64,000 nucleotides of DNA from Prevotella sp. P5-50 (lineage in GTDB: Bacteria > Bacteroidota > Bacteroidia > Bacteroidales > Bacteroidaceae). The notes beneath the pieces are model-generated. The model was given only the letters and a program-made list of their open reading frames with translations, searched no databases and was not told where the DNA came from. A program made the position numbers and the translations under genes. Location of the stretch: contig NZ_NPJA01000041.1 in NCBI RefSeq assembly GCF_002251295.1, positions 1 through 64,000 of the forward strand, written 5' to 3'. This document shows, in pieces, positions 53,100 to 61,558 of the stretch; the stretch's first letter is position 1, and every line of letters begins with the position of its first letter.

Positions 53100-54305
53100 A
53101 TGAAGAAGCAACGCTTGCTTGCCTTGTTTCTCTTGCTGCTCTCCTTTATACCGTGCCTGCAGGCTCAGAAGAAAGAGCTTGGTCAGGCACGGTCTTATAT
53201 CAAGAGTGGCAAAGATTATGACAAGGCGGAAAAACTCATGACAGACCTGCTTCAGAAAGACTCTACGTGTCATACGAATGAAAAAGTCTATCTGATGTGG
53301 TTTACTTCTGTCTTGAAACAATACGAAGCGGCCAACGAAAAATTGTATCTTAAACAGAAATACGATACAGCGGCCTTCTTCGGATTGACTCACCGTCTAT
53401 ATGCCATTGCTGAGTCGCTCGATTCAATAGATGTGGCAGAACATGGTGGAAAGAAACCGCGATTGAAGTATCGGGAGGGTCATGCGCGTTTGCTCAACCA
53501 GCTTCGTCCCAACCTCTATTTCGGCGGAACCTATCATGTAGGTAAGGGTAATTATAAAGAGGCAATACGCTTCTTTGAAACCTATTTGGAAGCCGACAAC
53601 CAACCACTTTTCCAAGGATATAATTATTCTTCAAAAGATTCCAGAATGCCACAGGCGGCCTATTGGGCTGTCTATTCGGCTTACAAATTGAATGATGCCG
53701 ACAAGGTGTTGCGCTATGCTCCTATGGCGATGGCTGACACTGCAAAGACCGCCTATACGCTGTTGCATGTGGCTGAGGCTTACGAATGGCAACGGAATGA
53801 TTCGGCTTATCTCGCAACTCTTGACGAGGGGTTCGTGCGTTTCCCAGAACATCCTTATTTTTTTCCACATTTGGAAGACTATTATACGGGGAATGGTAAT
53901 TTTGAGATGGCGCTGAAATATGCAGAACGTGCTCTTGAGGTAAATCCACAGAACACTATCTTCCAATTGGCCAAAGCCACGTCTCTGCTTAATCTTGAAC
54001 GTTATGATGAGAGTGTGCGGATCAGCGAGCGGCTTATTGCCGATTGTGATACGATGCCGGAACCATACTATACGATAGGGTCTGCTTATCTAAATCAGGC
54101 TTTGACAATGGAAACGGGAGTGAAGGCACGCGACAACAAAACGAAGATTCGTGAATTTTATATCAAAGCGCGGCCTTATATGGAGGCTTATCGCAAACTT
54201 GCACCCAATGAGAAAAAGAAATGGGCTCCTGCACTTTACCGTATTTATCTCAACCTCAATATGGGGAAGCAGTTTGAGGAAATTGACCACTTGATGCATG
54301 ATTGA
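53100..54305 (+). CDS. Secreted TPR-repeat protein, second of a pair
   Basis: 401 residues with a signal peptide (LLALFLLLLSFIPCLQAQKK). TPR-like helices occupy most of the chain (EMALKYAERALEVNPQNTIF; AYRKLAPNEKKKWAPALYRI). It has KGNYKEAIRFFETYLEADNQ in the middle. Same general architecture as the gene 19 bp upstream but not obviously a recent duplicate. Followed by a terminator hairpin at 54398-54434. Confidence 0.78.
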   Translation: MKKQRLLALFLLLLSFIPCLQAQKKELGQARSYIKSGKDYDKAEKLMTDLLQKDSTCHTNEKVYLMWFTSVLKQYEAANEKLYLKQKYDTAAFFGLTHRLYAIAESLDSIDVAEHGGKKPRLKYREGHARLLNQLRPNLYFGGTYHVGKGNYKEAIRFFETYLEADNQPLFQGYNYSSKDSRMPQAAYWAVYSAYKLNDADKVLRYAPMAMADTAKTAYTLLHVAEAYEWQRNDSAYLATLDEGFVRFPEHPYFFPHLEDYYTGNGNFEMALKYAERALEVNPQNTIFQLAKATSLLNLERYDESVRISERLIADCDTMPEPYYTIGSAYLNQALTMETGVKARDNKTKIREFYIKARPYMEAYRKLAPNEKKKWAPALYRIYLNLNMGKQFEEIDHLMHD

Positions 54306-54397
54306 TAACCAGATCAGATCTTTTAGGTATTAGTAGTTGATCAGAACTTCAAAGATTGGGATGATAGTAATCCTTATAGTTTGAAAACATTTATGGA

Positions 54398-54434
54398 AAG
54401 ACGAGGCTTGCTAACCATAGCATGCCTCGTCTTT
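54398..54434 (+). terminator. Terminator of the TPR gene pair
   Basis: AAGACGAGGC-TTGCTA (54398-54413) pairs with TAGCATGCCTCGTCTT (54418-54433) with a one-base bulge. The T-run after it is short. Confidence 0.65.
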
Positions 54435-55018
54435 GGTAGGTATACGCGGCATGGGCATTGGCTAATGGGCGAAGTGTAGATTCATGATAATGTATTAGTA
54501 GAAACATATAATAGGGTGAAGGGGCTTCGTTGAGAAGTCAATTCTGAAACTGAAATAATAAAAGTGATTTGACGCCTTGTCGATATTTACCTTAGTAGTC
54601 TTTTACTTCTCCTATCAAGTTCCCTTTGTTTCTGTATGGTTATGGGACTTAATTGGGACTCACTTGGGATTTTGTTAGGAATTACTGTCTTTGTATGTGA
54701 AAGGAATATGTTGTGTGATGATGGACGATAAGGTAATTGTCAAAGAAATATTCGATTAAACTCGTAGCGTCGAGAATAAAAAATTCTCTTACGCATTACA
54801 GTATTACAGTATTACAGTTTTTGAAAACGGATTTTTTACCAGTTTGAATGCGATTTTGATATCTTTAAGATGGCAAATTTACTATTAGCTCATCGTATTT
54901 GCTCCTTGAAAACTGTAATACTGTAATAACTGTAAATTTTGAAAATGTAAATAAAATGACTTCTTTTGTGTATTGGAGTAATCCTTTGATGATATAATAC
55001 GGACTGTAATAGGATAGA
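54435..55018. other. Gene-free 0.6 kb region with repeat-like sequence
   Basis: No coding frame seen. It shares several short blocks in the same order with the 25.8-26.9 kb gap: a GGGACTTAATTGGGACTCAC block near 54,647, an AGGAATATGTTGTGTGATGA block near 54,701-54,720, and TTTTTACCAG near 54,833. It contains inverted repeat B. Confidence 0.5.
54795..54935. repeat. Long inverted repeat with internally iterated arms (element B)
   Basis: The left arm (54795-54828) is three tandem ATTACAGT-type units followed by TTTTTGAAAAC. The right arm (54906-54935), reverse complemented, gives TTACAGTTATTACAGTATTA continuing CAGTTTTCAA, an almost perfect match over ~29 bp. The spacer is 77 bp. Same design as element A with a different iterated unit. 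Confidence 0.7.
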
Positions 55019-55019
55019 A

Positions 55020-55056
55020 AAACGAGGCATACTTGATTACAGTATGCCTCGTTTTT
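55020..55056 (-). terminator. Terminator of the protease-like gene
   Basis: AAACGAGGCATACT (55019-55032) and AGTATGCCTCGTTTTT (55041-55056) form a 12-13 bp perfect stem. On the minus strand the second half ends in CGTTTTTC. It lies 19 bp beyond the stop at 55075. A related stem (ACGAGGC/GCCTCGT) occurs at 54398-54434. Confidence 0.8.
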
Positions 55057-55074
55057 GAAAGTTATTATTTATTG

Positions 55075-56778
55075 TTATTTAGTGTGTCGATCCATGAAGA
55101 TTTGTACGGCAGTATTGCCCATTTGTTTGGCCTTCTGTAGATTGGCCATTCCATCTTTTTTATTATCTGACAGCCATTGTGCTGCGCCAAGGAAATAATA
55201 GCCGTCGCTTTCGTCTGGTGCCAATGTGATGAGTTGTTGTGAGGCTTCAATAGCTTCTTTGTACATGGCAACTCTTACCAGAAGTGCTGCTTTTTCTGCT
55301 AGGTATAGTGTGGCTTGAGGAGCTAGTTCTACTGCCTTGTCTATGTCGCTGAGAGCTTGTTGGTAAAGGCGTCCTGCCACTTCCGACTGTTCTCTCATAT
55401 AATAGAATGGTGCGTCGAGTTGGGCAACCATTAGAGTGCCATATTCGTTATAGTCGGCAACAGCCAAACGGTATTTTCCTGCGTCATGTCTGGCTTGTGC
55501 GCGTGCTAGAAGAAATGGTGCAGCTTCTTTCAAATACGGTTTGTTGTATAGAGCTAATGCACTATCGAGGAGTGCAAGTTGCTGTACGGTATCTTTCTTC
55601 TGAGCTTTGCATAGTGAGGCGGCATAGAAGATGTCTGCACTTCTGAGGTCGCTGTTAGTCAACTTCATATAGAGGTCACCGGCTTCGTCGTATTTCCCTT
55701 GTGTATATAGAATTTGAGCTTCCTGTTGCATATAAACGCTTTGTGGTTCTGTCTTGTAGGCTTCGCGTGCTTCTGCAAGTGCCTTGTCGAGAGTCCATGG
55801 GGCAAAAGTTTTTTTATCGTTGCTCTGGAGGCAGTATTGTAATACCGTTTGTGCATACTGATAGTGTGCATCAGCTTTGTTGCTTCCCATCTTCACAGCT
55901 TGTTGAAGGTATTTGTCGGCCTCTTCATAGCTTTCGTTGCTGATGGCAATTCTTGCTAGATTGACGTAGCCGTCGGCTGATTCAGGAAACTGTTTCACGA
56001 AACGTCTGACGTAATCTGTGTATTTTTGCGTCTTGAAAGCGTTGCGTGCAACGAATAGTGTCAGTAGTGCATCGTTGATGTCTGAGGGAATGGCAATATC
56101 GATGTTTGTAGCTTGTATTGCAGGATCATTGAAACTTAATCCGTTAAGTTTCAGGTTTGCCGCAAATGGTGCAGAAACAGCATAGGCATCGGCCTGTTTG
56201 GTATTTGAAGATGGTTGGATGAGTCCTATGAGTTCTCCTTTGTCGTTCATTACTGGTGAACCGTTTTCAATATTAGATGCTGTTGTCTGGATATTGTAGT
56301 AACGGTACGATTCCATGAATGTTTCCCCACTTTTAACAGAGGCTTTGATCGTTCCTGGTTTTTTGTTGGCAGAGTAGGGTAGAATCCATACTTCTGATCC
56401 GTCTGTGGCTTGAGATTCTGCAATGTTTATGGCGTTGGCTTTTTTGGTCTGTACTCTGAATTTTGCCACATCGTACATTTCGTTTGCACCCATGAGATTC
56501 TCAACGGTCCATTCCTTTCCTGTGGCGTCGATAACCACAGCTTTTTGTGCACCTCTGAATGGTGTGTAACTGCTGATTGCCTCTCCATCTTCTGTAATAA
56601 ACACACCTGTAGTGCTTGCAAGAAGACTACCGTCTGTTGCGAAGGTTTTGAGCGTGAATACACTTTTTGTTGCTTTTGCAGCCCATGATGGTGTTTGTGC
56701 ATTTGTTGTGGTCAATGCCATGAAGGCAAGGATGAAAGCTATAGTTTTCCTTTTGTATGATATCAGTATTTTCTTCAT
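55075..56778 (-). CDS. Secreted trypsin-like domain + TPR protein lacking the catalytic His
   Basis: 567 residues. Signal peptide (FILAFMALTTTNAQ), then a chymotrypsin-fold domain (residues ~30-210). The His position reads GEAISSYTPFRGAQ instead of the usual TNYH/TNAH. The Asp region EMYDVAKFRV is present, and the Ser region NIENGSPVMNDKGELIGLIQ is intact. The C-terminal ~340 residues are TPR repeats (EEADKYLQQAVKMGSNKADA; ALSDIDKAVELAPQATLYLA). Probably a pseudo-protease scaffold or peptide-binding protein in the periplasm. It ends in a terminator. Confidence 0.82.
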   Translation of the reverse strand: MKKILISYKRKTIAFILAFMALTTTNAQTPSWAAKATKSVFTLKTFATDGSLLASTTGVFITEDGEAISSYTPFRGAQKAVVIDATGKEWTVENLMGANEMYDVAKFRVQTKKANAINIAESQATDGSEVWILPYSANKKPGTIKASVKSGETFMESYRYYNIQTTASNIENGSPVMNDKGELIGLIQPSSNTKQADAYAVSAPFAANLKLNGLSFNDPAIQATNIDIAIPSDINDALLTLFVARNAFKTQKYTDYVRRFVKQFPESADGYVNLARIAISNESYEEADKYLQQAVKMGSNKADAHYQYAQTVLQYCLQSNDKKTFAPWTLDKALAEAREAYKTEPQSVYMQQEAQILYTQGKYDEAGDLYMKLTNSDLRSADIFYAASLCKAQKKDTVQQLALLDSALALYNKPYLKEAAPFLLARAQARHDAGKYRLAVADYNEYGTLMVAQLDAPFYYMREQSEVAGRLYQQALSDIDKAVELAPQATLYLAEKAALLVRVAMYKEAIEASQQLITLAPDESDGYYFLGAAQWLSDNKKDGMANLQKAKQMGNTAVQIFMDRHTK

Positions 56779-56801
56779 ATTCTTGTTTTTTTATGCTTTG
56801 G

Positions 56802-58463
56802 TTATGAGTGTTTCAACAGTTGTCTTGCATTAGCGATGGCGGCTTCAGAAACGTCGCTACCGCTTAGCATCTGTGCAATTTCATTAACTCTTTCTTCTTC
56901 GTTGAGTCGTTGCATTTTGCTGATGGTTCCTTGGGTACTTTCCTGTTTCGATACTTTATAGTGTACAGTTCCGAGTGCTGCAATCTGCGGTAGGTGTGTG
57001 ATGGATATGACTTGTCGGTCCTTGTCTCCCATTTCCTGCATGATTTCAGCCATGCGTTCTGCAATTTTTCCACTTACTCCAGTATCTATTTCATCGAAGA
57101 TGATGGTTGGTAGTTTGACAGCTCCGCTAATCATGGCTTTCAGCGAGAGCATGATGCGTGCTATTTCTCCTCCCGATGCTACGTGAGCAATGGGTTGGAG
57201 CGGACTTGATGTGTTGGCGCTGAATAGAAAAGCTACTTCATCGTGTCCGTCACGTCTGAGTGTAGTGGTATTGATGCTGATTTTGAATTGGAGTTTTGGC
57301 ATTCCAAGTGCTGTGAGTCGTTCGTGCATTTGCTTCTCTATAATTGTTGAAGCCTTTTGTCGTTTCTGTGAGAGCTTTGATGCTAGTGCCTCGCAGTTGT
57401 CATGAAGTTGCTTGATTTCATTTCTCAACGTATCAAGCGCTTCATCTCCGTTCTCCATATCTTGCAGTTGTGCGGCATATTTGTTTCGCAACTCTATGAG
57501 TTCTGCTACAGTATCTACATGATGTTTGTTTTGCAACGAGTAGAGTGTATCGAGTCTTTTTTCTATCTGTTCTTGTTCTGCAGGGTCGAATTCCACATTT
57601 GACAATTGGTATTCCATGTCCTGTGCCAAGTCTTTGACTTCAATATAACATGCTTGTATGCGTTCTGTCCATGCTGTGGCTTCGGGCAGGATGTTGCAGA
57701 TGGAGTTGAGTGCGCTTAGAGCTTTTCTCAACTGTGGCTCTGTTCCATATTCTTCTGCGGTTAGACAATTGTTGGCGGTGAAGAGTGATGTCTTGATGTC
57801 TTCGCTGTGTGCCATCATATCGCGTTGTTGCTCAAGTTCTTCAAGTTCACCTTCCTGTAGTTGAGCATCTTGCAGTTCGTTATATTGGAATTGTATGAAG
57901 TCTTGATTTTGTCTGTTCTGTCTGATTTGTTCTTCCAATTCGTGGAGTTCGTGCTGTTTTTTCTGCAAGCGTTCATATTGGGCAGCATAGTCTCCGAGCA
58001 GAGTTTGGTTTTCTGCAAGAATATCTACCACCTCCATTTGGAAGTCCTGTTTTCCGAGCAGCAGATTCTGATGTTGTGAGTGCACATCTACTAATTGTTC
58101 TCCGAGTTCTTTGAGTAGCGAGAGTGAAACAGGTGTGTCGTTGATGAATGCTCTGCTTTTTCCGGCAGCAGTCAGTTCCCTTCTGACGATGCAATCTTGA
58201 GCATCGTAGTCAATATCATTTCGTTCGAAAAACTCTTTCATCTTGTATTTTTCCAAGTTGAAATGAGCCTCTATGACGCATCTGTCTGTACCTTGCTTGA
58301 TGGATTTTGTGTCCGCCCTTTGTCCCAAGAGTAATCCTATGGCTCCGAGTATAATGCTTTTTCCCGCGCCAGTTTCTCCTGTGATGACAGAAAAACCTGT
58401 TTCGAACTCCATGTCAAGCAGGTCAATGAGTGTAAAGTTTTTGATGTATAATCGTTTAAGCAT
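56802..58463 (-). CDS. recN: DNA repair protein RecN
   Basis: 553 residues of the SMC-like family. Walker A GETGAGKSIILGAIGLLLGQ, a long coiled coil (ERLQKKQHELHELEEQIRQN), signature VASGGEIARIMLSLKA and Walker B TIIFDEIDTGVSGKIAERMA. It acts early in double-strand break repair. The start lies 20 bp after the DUF4835 stop, so it is probably co-transcribed with the coaBC cluster upstream. Confidence 0.96.
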   Translation of the reverse strand: MLKRLYIKNFTLIDLLDMEFETGFSVITGETGAGKSIILGAIGLLLGQRADTKSIKQGTDRCVIEAHFNLEKYKMKEFFERNDIDYDAQDCIVRRELTAAGKSRAFINDTPVSLSLLKELGEQLVDVHSQHQNLLLGKQDFQMEVVDILAENQTLLGDYAAQYERLQKKQHELHELEEQIRQNRQNQDFIQFQYNELQDAQLQEGELEELEQQRDMMAHSEDIKTSLFTANNCLTAEEYGTEPQLRKALSALNSICNILPEATAWTERIQACYIEVKDLAQDMEYQLSNVEFDPAEQEQIEKRLDTLYSLQNKHHVDTVAELIELRNKYAAQLQDMENGDEALDTLRNEIKQLHDNCEALASKLSQKRQKASTIIEKQMHERLTALGMPKLQFKISINTTTLRRDGHDEVAFLFSANTSSPLQPIAHVASGGEIARIMLSLKAMISGAVKLPTIIFDEIDTGVSGKIAERMAEIMQEMGDKDRQVISITHLPQIAALGTVHYKVSKQESTQGTISKMQRLNEEERVNEIAQMLSGSDVSEAAIANARQLLKHS

Positions 58464-58483
58464 GATGCATTACATTTTCATTT

Positions 58484-59389
58484 TTACTCTTTTATTTTCT
58501 CCCATGCATTGTTTTGCGAAGCATTGATATCTGTGAGCAGATTGTATATCTCTTCGCGCTCTTTTGCCGTACCTTTTCCTTGGAAGATGTTGGTCAGTTC
58601 GTCGCGCTTGTAGTCGGTCCATATTTGTGGCATTCTGCTCATCATTTTGTTTTGGTGTGCTTGTTTGAGGAGTTGTAGTGCGCTGCTGATGGTTTTTCTT
58701 GCCCTTTCAGTATTGGTAACCATCTGATCGAGTCCTTTTCGATAGTATTCGTATTGCAGTTGGCGAATGGGGCGCATAGGTTCATCGAGATAGTCGCTAA
58801 TGATGCTGTATCTGTTTCTGTCGTTGTCGAATGCTTTCCATCCTGCAAATCCCAATGACTGAGCGTTGTTGACCAACAGGTAACATTGTTGCAACACATC
58901 TGTTCCCCCCATTGGTGAGAAGGTGTCGAGATCTATTCCTATGATGAGGTAGGCGTAATAGGCCATGAGCGCTGTGAGTTGATGGTCTATTGTTTCGGGG
59001 TGAAAATTGAGTTGGTCGTATTCTGCATAATCAAAGTTGAAGTCAGTATCTTGATTGCTGTAGATGGTTGTGGTGTATGTTGATCCATAAACCGGTCTTA
59101 TTGCCTGTATATTGGCTGTTGCTTCCATCCTTCCTGTGCTTTTGTCGTATTTGCCGACGGTGATGTTAAATACACAGTTGATGCGCTCTTTCTTATCAAA
59201 CTGGAGGTCAGTCCATTGCCTGTCGTTGACAAATTGCTGGAGTGATTGTTCCAGTTGTTTGAATACACGTTCATCAGTTCCTTGCACCTGCGCATGGTTT
59301 ATACTGACGCGTGCTTGTAGTTCTTGGGCTTTGATTTCTCCCCAGCAAGCAGCGACAATCAGTATGACCATTATGCGCCAGTGTTTCAT
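58484..59389 (-). CDS. DUF4835 family secreted protein
   Basis: 301 residues with a signal peptide (RIMVILIVAACWGEIKAQEL). It contains LQARVSINHAQVQGTDERVF, FNFDYAEYDQLNFHPETIDH and YAYLIIGIDLDTFSPMGGTD, the layout of DUF4835 proteins that accompany coaBC and recN in many Bacteroidetes. Function unknown. It overlaps coaBC by 4 bp (ATGA), indicating translational coupling. Confidence 0.82.
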   Translation of the reverse strand: MKHWRIMVILIVAACWGEIKAQELQARVSINHAQVQGTDERVFKQLEQSLQQFVNDRQWTDLQFDKKERINCVFNITVGKYDKSTGRMEATANIQAIRPVYGSTYTTTIYSNQDTDFNFDYAEYDQLNFHPETIDHQLTALMAYYAYLIIGIDLDTFSPMGGTDVLQQCYLLVNNAQSLGFAGWKAFDNDRNRYSIISDYLDEPMRPIRQLQYEYYRKGLDQMVTNTERARKTISSALQLLKQAHQNKMMSRMPQIWTDYKRDELTNIFQGKGTAKEREEIYNLLTDINASQNNAWEKIKE

Positions 59390-60579
59390 ATAATCTCCTC
59401 CAGTTCGTTGACGATATCGATGGCAACTTCTTGTTTGTTTTTCTTCCCGAACTCCTTTTGTTCCTCTCTTGTGACGATGCAGATTTTGTTCTGGTCAGAT
59501 TTGAAACAAGTACCTTCATTTCTCAATGAGTTGAGCACGATGAAATCGAGGTTCTTGCGCACGAGCTTATCTTGTGCATGAGCCATTTCGTTGTTTGTCT
59601 CAAGTGCAAAGCCCACAAGTCTTTGCCCTTCTTTTTTCATTTTTCCGAGTTGGGCAGCGATATCATGGGTAGGCTTGAGCCTAATGACGAGGTCATCTTT
59701 TTCTCGCTTTATTTTCTCTTGGGCCATGTTTTCTGGCTTGAAGTCTGCCACTGCTGCACATAGAATTGCAGCATTTGCCTGTTTAAAATGTTCGACAGTA
59801 GCTTCATACATTTCTTCGCAGCTTTCCACGTCAATACGATTGATAGCGGAATGTGGTGTTTCCAGTGAAACTGGGCCGGCAACGAGTGTGACATTCGCTC
59901 CTCTTAATGCACATTCTCTAGCGAGTGCAAATCCCATTTTTCCGCTTGAATAGTTGCCGATAAACCTCACGGGGTCTATCTTTTCGAATGTGGGACCTGC
60001 GGTGATGAGAATGTTTTTGTTTTGCATGGAGCTCTGTGTGTTAAGTGCGCTGTCGAGGAAATCCACGATGCGTTCAGGCTCTTCCATGCGTCCTTTTCCT
60101 TCCAAGCCTGATGCCAAAAATCCGCTTTTGGGTTCGATAATGGTATTGCCGAAGGATTGTAGGCGTTTCATATTGTCCTGTGTGGTAGGATGTTTGTACA
60201 TGTCGAGATCCATGGCAGGAGCAATAAACACAGGGGCTTTCATTGACAGATAGGTGGTAATGAGCATATTGTCTGCCACTCCATTTGCCATTTTTCCCAG
60301 GGTTGAAGCGGTACAGGGAGCTATGAGCATAGCATCAGCCCAGAGTCCGAGTGTAACGTGCGAGTTCCATGTTCCGTCACGTTGCGAGAAGAATTCGCTG
60401 ATGACTGGTTTTTGAGTGAGTGCCGATAGTGTGATGGGAGTGATAAATTCTTTTCCAGCAGGAGTAATGACCACTTGTACTTCAGCGCCTCTTTTAATCA
60501 GTCCTCTTATGATGAGACATGCTTTGTAGGCTGCGATAGATCCTGTGATGCCTAATACTATTTTTTTTCCTTTAAGCAT
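59386..60579 (-). CDS. coaBC: Bifunctional phosphopantothenoylcysteine decarboxylase / synthetase
   Basis: 397 residues. The N-terminal CoaC flavoprotein half has GITGSIAAYKACLIIRGLIK, the His of WNSHVTLGLWADAMLIAPCT and the active-site region APAMDLDMYKHPTTQDNM. The C-terminal CoaB half has ILITAGPTFEKIDPVRFI, NYSSGKMGFALARE and KIKREKDDLVIRLKPTHDI. Two consecutive steps of CoA synthesis. It directly abuts the exonuclease stop (60580). Confidence 0.95.
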   Translation of the reverse strand: MLKGKKIVLGITGSIAAYKACLIIRGLIKRGAEVQVVITPAGKEFITPITLSALTQKPVISEFFSQRDGTWNSHVTLGLWADAMLIAPCTASTLGKMANGVADNMLITTYLSMKAPVFIAPAMDLDMYKHPTTQDNMKRLQSFGNTIIEPKSGFLASGLEGKGRMEEPERIVDFLDSALNTQSSMQNKNILITAGPTFEKIDPVRFIGNYSSGKMGFALARECALRGANVTLVAGPVSLETPHSAINRIDVESCEEMYEATVEHFKQANAAILCAAVADFKPENMAQEKIKREKDDLVIRLKPTHDIAAQLGKMKKEGQRLVGFALETNNEMAHAQDKLVRKNLDFIVLNSLRNEGTCFKSDQNKICIVTREEQKEFGKKNKQEVAIDIVNELEEII

Positions 60580-61443
60580 TTATTCTCGTGTTAAATTGGA
60601 AGCTTCGCGCAATCTGATGCGTGTCAGCACTTGTTTGGTATTGTTGGTGAAGTCTCCTTGCATAATCCAGCTATAGTAGCCCGGATCGATATTGAGTACG
60701 GTAGTTACGGGGGTTCCTTTGTATTTACCGAAGTTGAACATTTCAGTCATAATGGGGTTACCGTCTTTATCGAGTATGTTTTTTCCTGCTCGGTCTTTCA
60801 GTTCTCCCCAAACAATTCGTCCGGCAAAATCCACGTTGTTGTTCATACGTGAGAATTCTGCGAGAAACTTCATGTCGTTCTGTAGTATGCGCTCTGGCTC
60901 TTCCTGTCGCTCTGCGGTGTACATGTCGAGTTCGCCTTGTAACACTCTGTATGTTGCCTCTGTGTCTTCGTCGGCGCGGTGTGCGGTGAAGTCTTCTTCC
61001 ATTTTTCTTCCGCAATAGAATTTATAGGCTGCAGCCAAGTTTCTACGCTCCATTTTGTGGTAAATGGTTTGTACGTCAATCATGTTTCGTTTTGAAAAGT
61101 CGAAGTCGATATTGGCGCGCAGAAATTCTTCTGCAAGAAGAGGTACGTCGAAGTGATTGGAGTTGTAACCAGCGATGTCGCTGTCAGCGAAAATTTTATT
61201 GATGGTCTGGGCTATTTCCTTGAAAGTGGGTTGTCCTTGTACATCTTCGTTGCTGATGCCTGTGAGTTGTACGACGACGTCAGGAATGGGTTTCTCTGGG
61301 TTGACGAGATAGTTTCCTCTTTCTTCTCGTCCGTCAGGGAATACCTTGATGTAGGATATCTGTATGATTCGGTCTTTGACGATGTCTAATCCTGTTGTTT
61401 CAAGATCAAAGATGACAAGTGGTTTCTGTAAGTTGAGTTTCAT
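60580..61443 (-). CDS. DEDDh 3'-5' exonuclease (DnaQ-like)
   Basis: 287 residues. Exo I LVIFDLETTGLDIVKDRIIQ, Exo II GYNSNHFDVPLLAEEFLR, Exo III HRADEDTEATYRVLQGEL: all DEDDh residues present. A C-terminal ~90-residue module (FNFGKYKGTPVTTVLNIDPG then YYSWIMQGDF) is typical of Bacteroidetes DnaQ-like exonucleases. It is probably a proofreading or repair nuclease; E. coli DnaQ is 243 residues. It lies directly downstream of dnaN, separated by a structured 115-bp spacer. Confidence 0.88.
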   Translation of the reverse strand: MKLNLQKPLVIFDLETTGLDIVKDRIIQISYIKVFPDGREERGNYLVNPEKPIPDVVVQLTGISNEDVQGQPTFKEIAQTINKIFADSDIAGYNSNHFDVPLLAEEFLRANIDFDFSKRNMIDVQTIYHKMERRNLAAAYKFYCGRKMEEDFTAHRADEDTEATYRVLQGELDMYTAERQEEPERILQNDMKFLAEFSRMNNNVDFAGRIVWGELKDRAGKNILDKDGNPIMTEMFNFGKYKGTPVTTVLNIDPGYYSWIMQGDFTNNTKQVLTRIRLREASNLTRE

Positions 61444-61471
61444 GATGGTTGTATTTAATAGATATAAAAAA

Positions 61472-61546
61472 GGCGATTGATAACCGCGCGCTTGCTACTC
61501 GTAATTCCGAGCGTGCTATACTATTGCGCTACGATTACCAATCGTC
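61472..61546 (-). other. tRNA-like or terminator-like structured element between dnaN and the exonuclease gene
   Basis: A 75-nt segment closed by complementary ends: minus strand GACGATTG ... CAATCGCC, followed by a T-run. Inside is a hairpin GCTCG-GAATTA-CGAGT and a D-arm-like GTAGCGCAATAGTATAGC. The size and ends mimic a tRNA, but no T-arm or 7-nt anticodon loop can be formed. It may be a degenerate tRNA, an attenuator or a long terminator in the dnaN mRNA. Confidence 0.35.
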
Positions 61547-61558
61547 CGTTGTGTCTTA

